Origin: Climacteris rufus
Taxonomy: Eukaryota; Chordata; Aves; Passeriformes; Climacteridae
Assembly: GCA_013398175.1 (NCBI GenBank)
Contig: VZRZ01006776.1
Location: forward strand, 522,525 to 586,524
Length of the DNA: 64,000 bases
Direction of reading: 5' to 3'
Part shown: positions 50,303-61,200 of the stretch, one piece after another
Numbering within the stretch: position 1 is the stretch's first letter
How the letters are laid out: the number at the start of each line of letters is the position of its first letter
Notes under the pieces: model-generated
The model's input: only the letters and a program-made list of their open reading frames with translations
Told to the model about the DNA's origin: nothing
Databases searched by the model: none
Translations under genes and position numbers: made by a program

Positions 50303-51330
50303 CTCTCATGATGTTTCATCTTCCTATATTATCAGAAACAGTTATCCATTCTCTCAGTTATTTTAAATGTTGATGACTGTAGAAAAAAAAAAAAAAGTGA
50401 TACAGTACTCCAACCACAATAAGACACAGGCATTTAATGTTAATTAAAAGTGGAGCACATTTTAAAAGTTTATGTTTCTGTGAAGAATATATCCCATTAC
50501 CTGCTTTGGCAGTTACAGTAAAGAATTCAAGACTTGAAGGGAAAAGAGAGGATATGTTTCCTTACAAATTAATGATCATGTTCGAAGCACTATACAATCT
50601 TTTATAATAATGATTATATTCCTCTCATTTATACATCAAGTGTTTATTCTAAAATAAACCTGCTCATGATTTTTCATTTAGTACATATCCACAGAAGACT
50701 CAATTACCTTTACTAGCAATAATTATTCTTACAAAAGTTTTTTTTATTACTTGACTATGAACAGTATCTTATATTGAGCACCTGATCTGCATGAAGTAAT
50801 TAGGATTGGTCAGAATTAGGCTTTGGATGTGTACAAAACAATTACAAGCTCCTTGAGCCTCTCAAGAAGGGGTAGTAGTTTAGGGGCAAAAAAAATAATG
50901 GAATTTTATAATAGTTTTAATGCTTTGAGACTTGGCTCCACCAGCTTAGCCCACAGCATCATTCCTGAATATATTAAACTACTGAAAGATTTAATGACTG
51001 AGTGATGATTTTAGATTAAATTGTATTTTATCACATCCATGTATGTAATTGTGTGAGCATGCACAGAATCGGTTGCAAAGAGCTGCAAACCACAGCTGAG
51101 TCATCAAATGCCTTTGTTTCAGTACTCTGGTAAGGGGTTTTGAAAAGAGCAGTGTCCTATTCTACACATAGTTGTCAAATGTGTTGGGTTTTTTTATATC
51201 TCGTATTCTCTCCAGTTTGTATTGTCTTGCATTTTGTAAAGGCACTGTCCCAAACTGATTATGAGTCAGAAAACTCTTCTAATGTAACATCAAAATATAC
51301 TTTTTAAGCAAGAGAAGAAAGTTCAACAGC
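50303..51330. other. unique AT-rich sequence
   Basis: No gene or repeat recognised apart from a poly-A run near 50383. Confidence 0.5.
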
Positions 51331-51950
51331 TTTTTATTATTTTTTAATTTTATTTTTAAAGAGGACTAGCTTTAACTTGTACAGCAGCCTTTGTAAACTG
51401 GTTCCATGCCTGAGTCTCCAAGACTGAGAACAGTGTCCACCGCCTGCACTAAATGTTGACATAAAACAACAACATGCTTCTGCTTGGTCTGAGCTGCAAA
51501 ATGCATGCTCACATTCTTGCCTGGCTTAGTTACTTCAATAGATATGATCTTTGGAGGAAACCTTGTCTTTGGTTGTGCTGTGAACACATATACTACCACT
51601 AATGTGAATGAAATGAAAGTGAAGAGTGAAATGTGAACTTAAGCCCAATTTTTTTGGACCAAGAGGCTGGAACTTTTGGGATCCAGGGCAAGTCTTTGCT
51701 TCATGTGAATGATTGTAATCACTCTGCACCCACAGTAAACATGAATAGCCCCTGAGCCACTCTAAGTTGTGCCTGGTAACTTCAGTTTGCAATAGATAAT
51801 ACACTGCTAAAGAATACTGATAGGAGAACACCCACTGGATGTCTGTTTTCCTGGCCTGTAATGCACTGCACTGTAGTTTAGTAGAGGCATTAGAAGGAGA
51901 CACACTTGGTCCATTGCTGTTGTTTTCCCTCACTAGTGCACTATTTAAGA
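51331..51950. other. less AT-rich patch with a weak exon-like signal
   Basis: Composition is visibly less AT-rich than the flanks and no repeat family is recognised. On the minus strand a pyrimidine-rich acceptor-like site is followed by 75 open codons, a stop at about 51372, and two AATAAA words (51353-51348 and 51338-51333). No protein family was recognised in any frame, so this is listed as unexplained and not as a gene. Confidence 0.25.
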
Positions 51951-53136
51951 GGTATAAAAGAGTAAAGAAGAGATGAGAATCCGGTTTTGTCTTTCTCTTT
52001 TCTCTTTTTTTACTGATAATAGTTCTTGTGAAAAAAACTTATGGATATTTGTTCAGTGAATGGGGGATGAATAAAAAAGTATGCTAAGCACGACTGAAAG
52101 CAAATTGAGAGTCAAAGACATCGTTTTGGTGTTATTCTCCTAATTCAACACCTGTTCTTTTGCTTATTGAAAAAGTGATGAAGATGGAACATTCTTAGCT
52201 ATTTTCTCTGAAGAGGTTCCAACACACCTTAAAATAGAGAAATGAACAAATGTGCTTGTGATTGTTTTTCATTATTCATGAAAAGAAAACCTAATTATGA
52301 AAATATTTATTTGATGTTTTATTCATGAGCTAAATTTTAGAAATGGGTTGCTATAATAAGACACTTGTATACCTTTCTGTTTGGTTCCAGCAGTTTCTTC
52401 TATTTATAGCTATGAAAGCTAAATTATAAAGATGCAGACAGGGATGACTGATTAGCATAATGGATGTAGTGATCAAACAATTTCTTCAGAAATTTCCTCT
52501 CTCTGGTTTCAATAACTAGAATTATTTTTTTGTTCATAGTAATGTGACAGACAAAAGTACATCCCTTTCGTGGCTTTTGCATTCTCTTTCAAGTGAAATG
52601 CCTGACAATAAACAACATTGGTCCCCTTTGTTCTTTCATATGAAACAAGTGAATTTTTACACTTGTAATATTTCACAGTAATTCAGATTGTGATCTTTAA
52701 GTTGTTTAGAAAAATATAGATTCTGACTAAAAATTTATTTTCAAGCATAATGAAAAGCATTATTTTCATAGTGAAATCTTTTGATTAATAGGTAGCAAAG
52801 CTTTTTGTTAGCTTGAAATATTTTTAGTTTTTGAGAATAGATTAAGCAAATAATGAGATTATCGAAATGGAAAGATAGTTAAAAATACTATTTTTCCAAA
52901 ATTATGAAATTAAAACAGCATACAGTTATTGATTTTTCCCAAGTTTAATTGGGAAGAATGAATTATGTCTGCTTAAATGGATGGAATCTGAATCCAGTCC
53001 TACCTATAAACAAAATGAGAAAATAAGGAGGAACCTTATATTTATCTGAAACTATTCTTTAAACCTGACAGCTGATAAAATGCAATCCAAGGAAAAGTAT
53101 AAAAAAGAAAAAAAAACCTGAAAACCAGTTTGCTCT
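51951..53136. other. unique AT-rich sequence
   Basis: No gene or repeat family recognised. Confidence 0.5.
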
Positions 53137-53240
53137 TCATAAAATCATGAAATCATTTAGGTTGGAAAAGACCTCTAAGATCACCGAGTCCAATCTCTGA
53201 TGAATCTCCTTGTCAAATATTGGGGAATTGAAATCCACAG
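53137..53240 (-). mobile_element. CR1 LINE 3' end (avian type)
   Basis: Plus-strand TCATAAAATCATGAAATCAT, then TTAGGTTGGAAAAGACCTCT and AAGATCACCGAGTCCAATC. This is the reverse complement of the highly characteristic bird CR1 3' tail, including the degraded terminal ATTCTATGA-type repeats at the outer edge. The match fades after about 53215. It is a typical 5'-truncated copy with no coding sequence, and is the best single clue that the source is a bird. Confidence 0.85.
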
Positions 53241-53518
53241 TTGTTGCATAGGGCCATCTTAATACCTAATTTCTTGCATTCAAAGTGATATTTATGGAAT
53301 TCAAAAATGAGAGTACAAGAGAGAAAATGACTTATTAATCCCACTGTGGCTTAACTAAGATGAAAGTCTTTTGAATTCTACAGTTTGCTTTTAACAATCT
53401 CCTTATTGGTACAGTACAGTTACTAAAAATAAGTTAGATATAATTTTTCCCTGTATCAGTCATGAATAAGCTAACCAAAAAATTTGGTGAGGTGGAGGTA
53501 GGGAACCATAACAGTATA

Positions 53519-53524
53519 TAAAAG
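53519..53524. repeat. 5' target-site duplication of the solo LTR
   Basis: TAAAAG directly before the LTR; it pairs with TAAGAG at 54035-54040, one mismatch in six. Confidence 0.65.
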
Positions 53525-53758
53525 TGTTGCGGTGCCTCTGGGCGTGGCTTACGACCGGGCCCGGCCCTTTTCCGTCCCCGCGCGATGCAGCTGGGGTGGC
53601 GCAGCCCTGGGTCAGCAGGGGCTGTCCCTGCCCAGGGGGACAACTCATTGGTTCCTGCGCTGGGTGCGGACAGCTGACTCACTGGCTGGTGCCCCGTCAA
53701 TCATTGTAATCCTCCGCAGTGATTGGCTCTTTTGACTGCCCTTCCCTCGCCTCTGTCC

Positions 53759-53763
53759 TATAA
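53759..53763 (+). promoter_or_regulatory. TATA box of the solo LTR
   Basis: TATAA in the context GTCCTATAACAC, about 30 bp after the last inverted CCAAT word and 57 bp before the poly(A) signal, a compact retroviral U3/R layout. Confidence 0.65.
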
Positions 53764-53815
53764 CACACCCTGACCTCCACTTTGACTTGTCTTTACTGCA
53801 CTGCATGGCTCCAGT

Positions 53816-53821
53816 AATAAA
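53816..53821 (+). terminator. poly(A) signal of the solo LTR
   Basis: AATAAA, followed by a T/C-rich U5 stretch. Confidence 0.7.
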
Positions 53822-54034
53822 ATCCTGCTGGCAATAAGCAGAAAGAACCCTTTCTCGTCTCTTTACATCCCTGCATAAATTAAACCGCTGCGCGTGAACT
53901 AAACCTAGATTCTGCGGGAGTTCTGATGCCCGGCTCGCCTCTGATCGGAAACTGGATGAAGCCAAAGTCGCTTCTTTCAGGAAACGAGTCCGACGCAAAG
54001 GGCTCCCAGTTACTCACGCTTTCTACCCGCGACA

Positions 54035-54040
54035 TAAGAG
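54035..54040. repeat. 3' target-site duplication of the solo LTR
   Basis: TAAGAG directly after the LTR; one mismatch from TAAAAG at 53519-53524. Confidence 0.65.
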
Positions 54041-55757
54041 GATGATGAAATTATTTTTGAGGCAGACTTCCTATACAAACAGGTTCCATATTCTGCAGAA
54101 TCAGATCTATAGGCCCTTGATGTGAGCCCAATATTAATAACTTTATGCCAAGTTGTGTCTTATGTTATATGAACTTCTTTTAAATGGATTAAATTGCTTT
54201 CATATGAACATAAAATTTGCCTAAAGTAGGAGTTTCAATATATGTTTTTAAAATCTGGCAGTTTATCCATTTACCCTAAGGCCTTATGGGTTAGTGTAAA
54301 CCAGCATCTGGTCTTTGCAAATTAATCTACGAATCAGATTAAAAATTTGGAATATAAAATTTCTGGGAAAAGTGCTTAATTTTTCATTTTGCTTTTCAAA
54401 GATAAAATGTTCATGGTTATCTTTCAACTTCTGCATCTCAGATGCAGACAAATCCTTTTGGATAAGTTAGATGGCAACAAACTTCTTCACAACATAGTTT
54501 TTCTTTTGTCCTCCATTTTTGCAATTTAGTCTGGTTTAAGTTCAAGAATCTTATCCATTTAGCTAGCTTGAGCATCCTGTCTTTGCAGGTTAAGAAAGTG
54601 GTTTCTGTTCCTCTGCCAAAAAGTATGAATAATCAGAGTAGGAATATTGCCATCTTTTTAATGGTTGTATTCTAAGAGAGTAAGAAGAATTCCCAGGATA
54701 TTAATTACTCCTAGCTGAATTGTGAATTAAATTCATAGTTAGTCAAGCCCTTCAGTTTTCCCAAGACCTTTATTAATCTTGTTGGAATGTTAACTGAAGG
54801 CATAGTAGAGTAGTGGTGACTGGAGTTCCACAGGACTTGCTTTTTTACTAAAGGTTCTTCCCACTCAACAAGGGTCTTCATTTAAACAGATAATTTTAAA
54901 ATGCCTGTATGATTAAGTGGTACTTACTGCAATCAGTATAGTCCAACAGCTAAGGCAGAGAGACACAGAAAAGATAGATGTTGTCTTAGCTTAGACTTGG
55001 GCCCACAGGGTGACTTTTGCTATTTACTTTTCTTCTCTGAGCTATTTGGCTATTTACTTCTCAGCTTTTGCACCTACTGAAATTTATGAAGTGTCCTTTT
55101 GCAAAATAGTTACTAATCTATAAGCGGAAAGGTATTAGGTAAATGAAAACTATCTACTTGTAATAATATTCAGTGGTTTAAAGTTACAGAACCACATTTC
55201 AGACTTCATCTTTGTAACCCAGCTCCTACGAAACTACCATCCATTTTCCAATCATACGTACAAGATAGGTAAACTGGAAAGGTTTGTCATAAACCACATA
55301 TGCGTCTGCTGCAGTATTTCTCACATTAACTGTGAGGCTTTTCCCAATGGAGGCCACACAAAATCATGGTGAGGAAAATAGGAGAAAGGGGAGTACTACC
55401 CTAATGAATCATGGTGTGAATGGATTCTCCTTCATCGTGAAATGTCTTCAGAATTTCTTCATGTTTTCTGGGCTACTAATTGCAGGAAAACTTAGTTTCT
55501 GTAATTGTGTCTTTATTTTCTTAGTCAAAACTTACTATCTGTAATTATGTTTGTATATTGATACACACAATATCTTGATGGCATATTTCCTTATTATTAG
55601 AATTAGCTTTCAGAGAGTAAGCAGAAAAAGTGTTGAGTTTTTCCTCCTTAGTAGAATCCAAACTTGTAAGGTGAAATTCAATCAGGATGTTGCAGTTAAA
55701 GCTCTGGGTAGTGCTACCTCTCTGTGTATTTGGTGAGACACACACATCTCTTTTGTG
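54041..55757. other. unique AT-rich sequence
   Basis: No gene recognised. GGAGTTCCACAGGACTTG near 54823 faintly recalls a reverse-transcriptase motif but has no supporting flanks. Confidence 0.5.
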
Positions 55758-55872
55758 TCTTGGTGGTTTTTTTTTTTTTTTTTTTTTGAGAAGGGAGGCT
55801 GGTGGCTTTTTTTTTGTTTTGTGTTGTTGTGTTGGTTTGGGTTTTTTTTTGGAGGGGGAGGGGGATGTGTGT
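55758..55872. repeat. T/G-only low-complexity tract
   Basis: One run of about 23 T and shorter T runs are interspersed with GGTTTGGG, GTTGTTGTG and GGAGGGGGAGGGGG. The plus strand is almost free of C and A over about 100 bp. The reverse strand is the A/C-rich type common in bird low-complexity DNA. Confidence 0.85.
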
Positions 55873-56240
55873 GCCTTCTTGTATCATGTCCTTCAGTCAT
55901 TGAAGTGTCTTTAGCTCACTGATCCTGTTAGAGGAAATGTGAGTGGTCTTCTTACTACTTAAATGCTGAACACTTAACACTACTTAAAACACTGCCAAGC
56001 AAAAGACACACCCTTTTACATTTTACATTGGAGTCTGAGCACAGGCATGCAGAAGTCTGCTCATCGTTTCTGTCTGGAGTGGTTTGTGAGAGGAGGTTGC
56101 AATTGTTTCATTGCCTTTAAACTGGAGAGTAAGCTATTATTAGCTTTTCTTTTGAGAAGTCATAATAGGGGAAAAAAGAAGGGACGTTATTAAATGCTTT
56201 GGCACTGATTTAAATGCAGTGAGAATTACAGGTGGTTAGA
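55873..56240. other. unique sequence before the LINE
   Basis: No gene or repeat recognised. Confidence 0.5.
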
Positions 56241-58240
56241 TCATAATATTGCTGGAAGGGAATTCAAGAGGTTATTCAGTCAATGTCCATTCATCTATTG
56301 CAGGGCAGGGCCAATTACATGCAGGTAGAGTCTGAGAGATATCTGTGCAACCTAGTCGTAAACACCTCCAGCACTGGAAATAGTATAGCTTTCCCAAAAG
56401 GTGTGACCCAGGCTTTACCTTACTGCTGTTATTAATATGTTTTTGTTAATATCTTGTTCTTTATAATTTAAGCCAATTGCTGTTTTTCATAGTCACATGA
56501 ATAAGATATTAGGTTAATTTCTTCTCCTTTCCTGAAATTTTTATTTAAGATAATACTTATTTTGTTTGTTTTCCATTTGTATCTCAGTTTCTCTCCTTCA
56601 GATTTAACTCTTCTATCTCTTTATTCAATATTCCCTAATAAATAAAGCTTTAAAAACCTCTCATATTTGTGACTCTCTCCTGGACTTCCTGTCACCTTTC
56701 TTGAAATATATTTCCTCATGCTGGACACAAAGTTCTTCCTCTTGGTCCTTACTAGTGCCATCTAAATCAAAAGATTATCACATTTATTTTTTGTTTATAT
56801 GTGACAAACCAAGGTTCAGTTGGCTGATTTCAGAAGCATGACTCAAGTGGCTTATGTTCTGCTGCTTATTAAGATAACTACTATATGCATCTCTCAGAGT
56901 GTTTTCCCACCCAATTATTTCAGGCCATGTGTTTATGTAGATGACTGTCCCCAGTAAGTTCTACTTCTCTGTGTTAAAAAACATCAAATTATTTTTCAGG
57001 ATATATCTCCCATTTGTCAAGTTCTGTTCTGTGTTTCAAAATATTTGTAATCCGAATTTCAGGAGTTCACCACCCACTCTATTAATGAAAATATGAAATG
57101 AGGATATAGACGCATGAGGAAGAGCTCTGCAGAAATCCATTTGCCATCTAGTTCAAGGGAAGCATTAAGAACCATTCCTGGAACATTGTTTTCCTCATAT
57201 CTACACCTACAATATTTTTCCAGATCACGATTTTAAAATTTGCCTATGAGAATTTTACACATAAGACCCCCACAAAATATATGACAGGTACTAATTCTTA
57301 TCCCTTCACAGTTCCAGTTTTCTGTTTTAAAGTAAAATTGTATTGTTTTACTTGATTTATTCCATATTAATTCCCACTCACTGTTTGTTTATGTTTTCTC
57401 CAGGATGCTAAACATCCTTTTTTTCCCCCCAGATATTTTCTGCTATTTTGAGTTAATGATTCAGTAGTTCCCCACTTCTTCCTTTCTTTCTCTTTCAAAG
57501 TGTAGGATTTTTTTTTCTCATCCTTTTCGATTTCTCAAAGAAGTGCAGTTCTGCAGTTTCGTCAGTCAATTTTTTAAGTTACCAAGTGCATTAGGCTAAC
57601 ATGATTTGGAAAAATTAAAATTATCTAAGTACTCTCTTATTTGTTTCTTCCTCAACCAGGAATTGCCCCAGTATTACATATTAAAGTCTCTTTATCAAGC
57701 CTCATACTTTTTGAAAAAAAGAGTTCTCTTTTTCTCCTCAAACCAAACCTTTCCATATGATGCCTCATGCTACTAATATTCCTAAAAGAGACTTTATTTC
57801 TTCACATCTCTGGTTAGTTACAATTCTTGCATGATTTTACTTTTCTGATTTGGTTCATACCTACTCTGGTCTTCACCCTTTTTGATTTGACCTAGCTTCC
57901 ACTTTCTGCTAACTTCCTTCTTGTGCCTGAAGTCCAAAACCAGCTCATTGTTCAGCTTATTACCTAATTCTTTTTCTTCCATGGTGGGATGGCTTATAGT
58001 TGTTTCCCAAATGATGTTTTGCTAAAGAATTGCCTGCTCTTTATTTCATACCTCCCTGAGCTGGACTCCCAATTTTTCAGTCTGTCAAAATCTTTCTGCG
58101 TAAGTCAATTTTTTTTTTCTGCTACTCTACTCTCCTGTTTTAAGAAGTTGTTCTTCATTCTACTATCTCCTAAATCAACTTCTGGATATTTAACTATCAT
58201 TTTACCAGTTAAGAGCAAAATCTCAAATGATCATTTTGTA
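56241..58240 (-). mobile_element. old CR1/L3-clade LINE, reverse-transcriptase to 3' end
   Basis: The plus strand carries many phrases of the reverse complement of an ancestral amniote CR1/L3 element, in the right order. They include GGAAGGGAATTCAAGAGGTT with AACACCTCCAGCACTGG (3' UTR), CTCTCCTGGACTTCC, ATGCTGGACACAAAGTTC and CTTACTAGTGCCAT (56685-56765), CCATTTGTCAAG (57011), TATTAATGAAAATATGAA (57080, the F-x-I-F region before the RT active site), GCCTATGAGAATTTTACACA (57241), TTTTCTCCAGGATGCTAAAC (57395), TTATCTAAGTACTCTC (57622) and TCAAATGATCATTTT (58223). Divergence is high, with a segment missing where the FADD catalytic box would be (about 57055-57078). About 2 kb is long for a bird CR1 copy. 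The T-rich look of 56.4-58.3 kb is simply its antisense strand. Confidence 0.7.
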
Positions 58241-61200
58241 TATACATTAATTTTTTCTGTGATAAATCACATCAAAGAAGAGTTTAAAAATTTTTGAAAA
58301 AAGTGATAGTTTTGTGGGATTTCTTCCTTAAGAGCTGTAGTTAGATTCTCCCATTTTTCCAGTCCCACCTTCTGTATAATTCTGACTGCTGATCACAAAA
58401 AACCTTTTCCCATTTCTTCACACTGAAGGTTTATAACGTAAATATTCTTTTCCTCCAAAGCCATTTTCTCTTTATTGGGCCTGTTTATTTCTACAGTTTT
58501 AGAGAAGGTTTTGAAGGAAAGAAAATAATATTTGTCAGTGTATTTCAACGCATTGGTTTTTTAGGATTTTTTTTAATTTCGTGTCTTATATTGAATCTTA
58601 CTCTTTTATAGCTTTGCTTATGAACTGCATGTTTTTTAGAGTAAATGTGATTTTTATCCCTTCTTAAACATCTAAGGAAAAATATAAATTAATTTAACCT
58701 CAAAGTTTTAATGATCTAAATGCATTTTAACTGCTACACTTATCTCTTTTTACTTGGAGGAGAATTTTGTCATTTTTGTCCTATTGCTGTATTCACAATT
58801 CAGATGTTCCCTCATTTGACAAATTGATTAAACATTAGAAAATCCCAGTGATTTTCATTATTGAATCATTCAAAATAGCCAGGTCACATATTGCAAGTTT
58901 CATAATAGCTTAGCATGATATAAATATCCCTTGTGTTCGCTTCTGAGGAAAAGGAAGAGTTGTTTAGTTCTTAAGCCTTTTTTTTGACAATGAAATTAGT
59001 GACTGAGTTCTTCTATATGTACAAAGACAAGGTTGCAAGGAGGGGCAAAATATTAAAATTAATTTAATGTGAAGACCCTACTCCGGAACACAAATGCTGT
59101 AAATTTGTTTCAAGAATCATGTATGTGAAATGATGTCTTTGATGCAAGAGTGGTGGTACAGAGAATGAACTCCAGAGATAATCTAAGAAAATGCCATAGA
59201 ATGTTTCAATAGAAAGAAAACAAAATTCCTCCCAAATATTTCCACTTTGTTTTCAAAAAGAAGTCCAACGTGAATACTACTAGTAGTAGTAGTCTAGAAT
59301 AAGAGTGGGGATCACTCAGGAATCAAAAGAATAGATGCTCTTTAAATATACAATTATTGAATTAATTGTACAGTTACATTGACTATCACTTTTCTGTCAC
59401 ATATCTATCACCAAGATTCTTCACCTGCACATTTAGTAATTGCACCAGTTCCAGTCTTGGCAGTTGAGGTGTTCAGTTGAACACCTTCACCATCTTGACA
59501 TGCAGTAGATGTTTCCCCATTTATACCTCCTCCTCTGTCAGTGCTATGCTACTTCTCTGATGGTATCAGGCAACTTGTTGTCTAGTGTAATGATTTCTCA
59601 GCCTGAAAATTGCCTTGCCTTTTCTTTTACTAATGCAGTATCTGACTAGGGTGAGCAGATTGGGACTGCTGGAAGCAACTGGGGTCCCCTCCTTTCTGGG
59701 AATGACCTTGGAGTAGGAATATCTAGAATGGATGGGGAGCAATTGGTATTGAAAAAAGGTTTCTCCCAGAAAAGCCTAAATGACATTATTTGTTGAAAAA
59801 GTTATGCCTTTCCTAAACCCTTTGAACTTGAAAAACCTGAGCCAAAATACATCAAAATAACGAGAGCATACTTTTTCAAAACTGATGTCTTCATCACATC
59901 TAATTTAGGAATGAGAATGGTAATTATTCTAGCAGAGTAAGTGTATATGATTCCATTGTTTTATTTTGTAAAGTCCGAGGTTGGCATCCATGGAAACTAA
60001 ATTTTATTTACAGAGTAGATATGACAGCCTATATTTTCTCACCATTGTTTTAAAGCATGTATTCAGATTTTAATACAGATCCCAATAGTCCTAACATCAA
60101 ACATTTTCAGCTTCTAGGACTTATATATGCATTATATGTCTATCCTTATATAAAACCCATTAATATATTATTTTCACAGTCCACTGGACCTTTCTGCTGA
60201 CCTGTGTGTCTAATTTCACTGTTCTTTCAGCTCCTATGCTTTGTGTTGATTACTTTAACTGGAACCTGAAGTTGGTAGTTTTGTACATGGCTGTAGCTAG
60301 GGTTGTGCATAGCTTATATTTGCTCTTTTTGAAGTGCACATATTATAATTTCCAAATTGTGTACCTGGAGAAACAAGAGAAAAGTTGGGATACAGAGATG
60401 GCACTGACTTCATCTAATTAAAGGCTGGGATCAGGAGAATACCGGTTGTTTTTTGGTTATGGAAGGTCACAAATAGTTGCTGAAAATCCCCATTCAGCTC
60501 ATAGAGGCTTGACCTCGTGGCATATCCTCCTGTTGGAGCAGCTGATGTGATATGTATGAGACCGTGATAGAGGGAAAGAGGCCAAGAGTTATTTTACCCG
60601 TAGAGATACTGCTCTGTCAAGGTCAGATTTCCTTGATGAGGCATTTGGTAAAGGTGTTTATCACTTTTTGATGTTAGAGAATGACACAATATACAGATTT
60701 GTCTTTCTGTTTTAGTGTGGGAGTAAACAAGTTTCTTCTTATTTTATCCCTGCTGTGTAAATGCTATCACAGACACTTCAGTGTATACAGAGCATGAGAG
60801 ATGAACTTAACAATGTTTTTGGGAAATATGAGAACTCTGTAAGACCTGTTTGACATACAAAGGTGCCCACATATGCACACGATTTAAATACTCTTTCAGA
60901 CGTGAAAGTTGTTTATTATTTCCAGATCTGGAGGTAGGCTAGGAAGACAATCAGGTTGAAATTACTCATTTTTCAGCACAACTTCAGTGAAGTGATGGGC
61001 TGCAGGTTTACCCTGCATCTCTGACTACCATCTGTAGACTGTGTCTTATCACACTGTTGAAAGCCAGATTCTTGAATTGGATTTACTGCAAGAAGAGGGT
61101 GCTTGGTGGCCCAAGTGGTCAGATTCTACCATCATTCAACAGTAAGGTGAAAATCTAGATCTATCAAGAGGCTGAAAAGAAACCCTCACAATACACCTTG

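Larger units (their letters stand above)
53525..54034 (+). mobile_element. solo LTR of an endogenous retrovirus, CpG-rich
   Basis: The 510-bp block starts TGTTGCGG and ends CCGCGACA, an inverted repeat matching at 7 of 8 positions, and is flanked by a 6-bp target duplication with one mismatch. Six bases is the usual duplication size for alpha/beta-type (ERVK-like) retroviruses. Inside are inverted CCAAT words (CATTGGTT near 53647, GATTGGCT near 53721), TATAA at 53759, AATAAA at 53816 and a pyrimidine-rich U5. Unlike its AT-rich surroundings it keeps many CpG sites, which decay with age when methylated. A single LTR with no internal sequence is the normal result of recombination between the two LTRs of a provirus. 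Reading frames across it are not genes. Confidence 0.85.

Noticed and set aside
51535..51933. 132-codon minus-strand frame
   Set aside because: Overlaps the exon-like signal in another frame and shows no family resemblance; both cannot be real, and neither is supported by homology.
53434..53998. Several GC-rich frames on both strands
   Set aside because: They lie inside or across the edge of the solo LTR; LTRs of this kind do not code for proteins.
54815..54860. Reverse-transcriptase GVPQ-like motif in plus orientation
   Set aside because: Only about 16 bases match and the flanks do not continue as LINE sequence.
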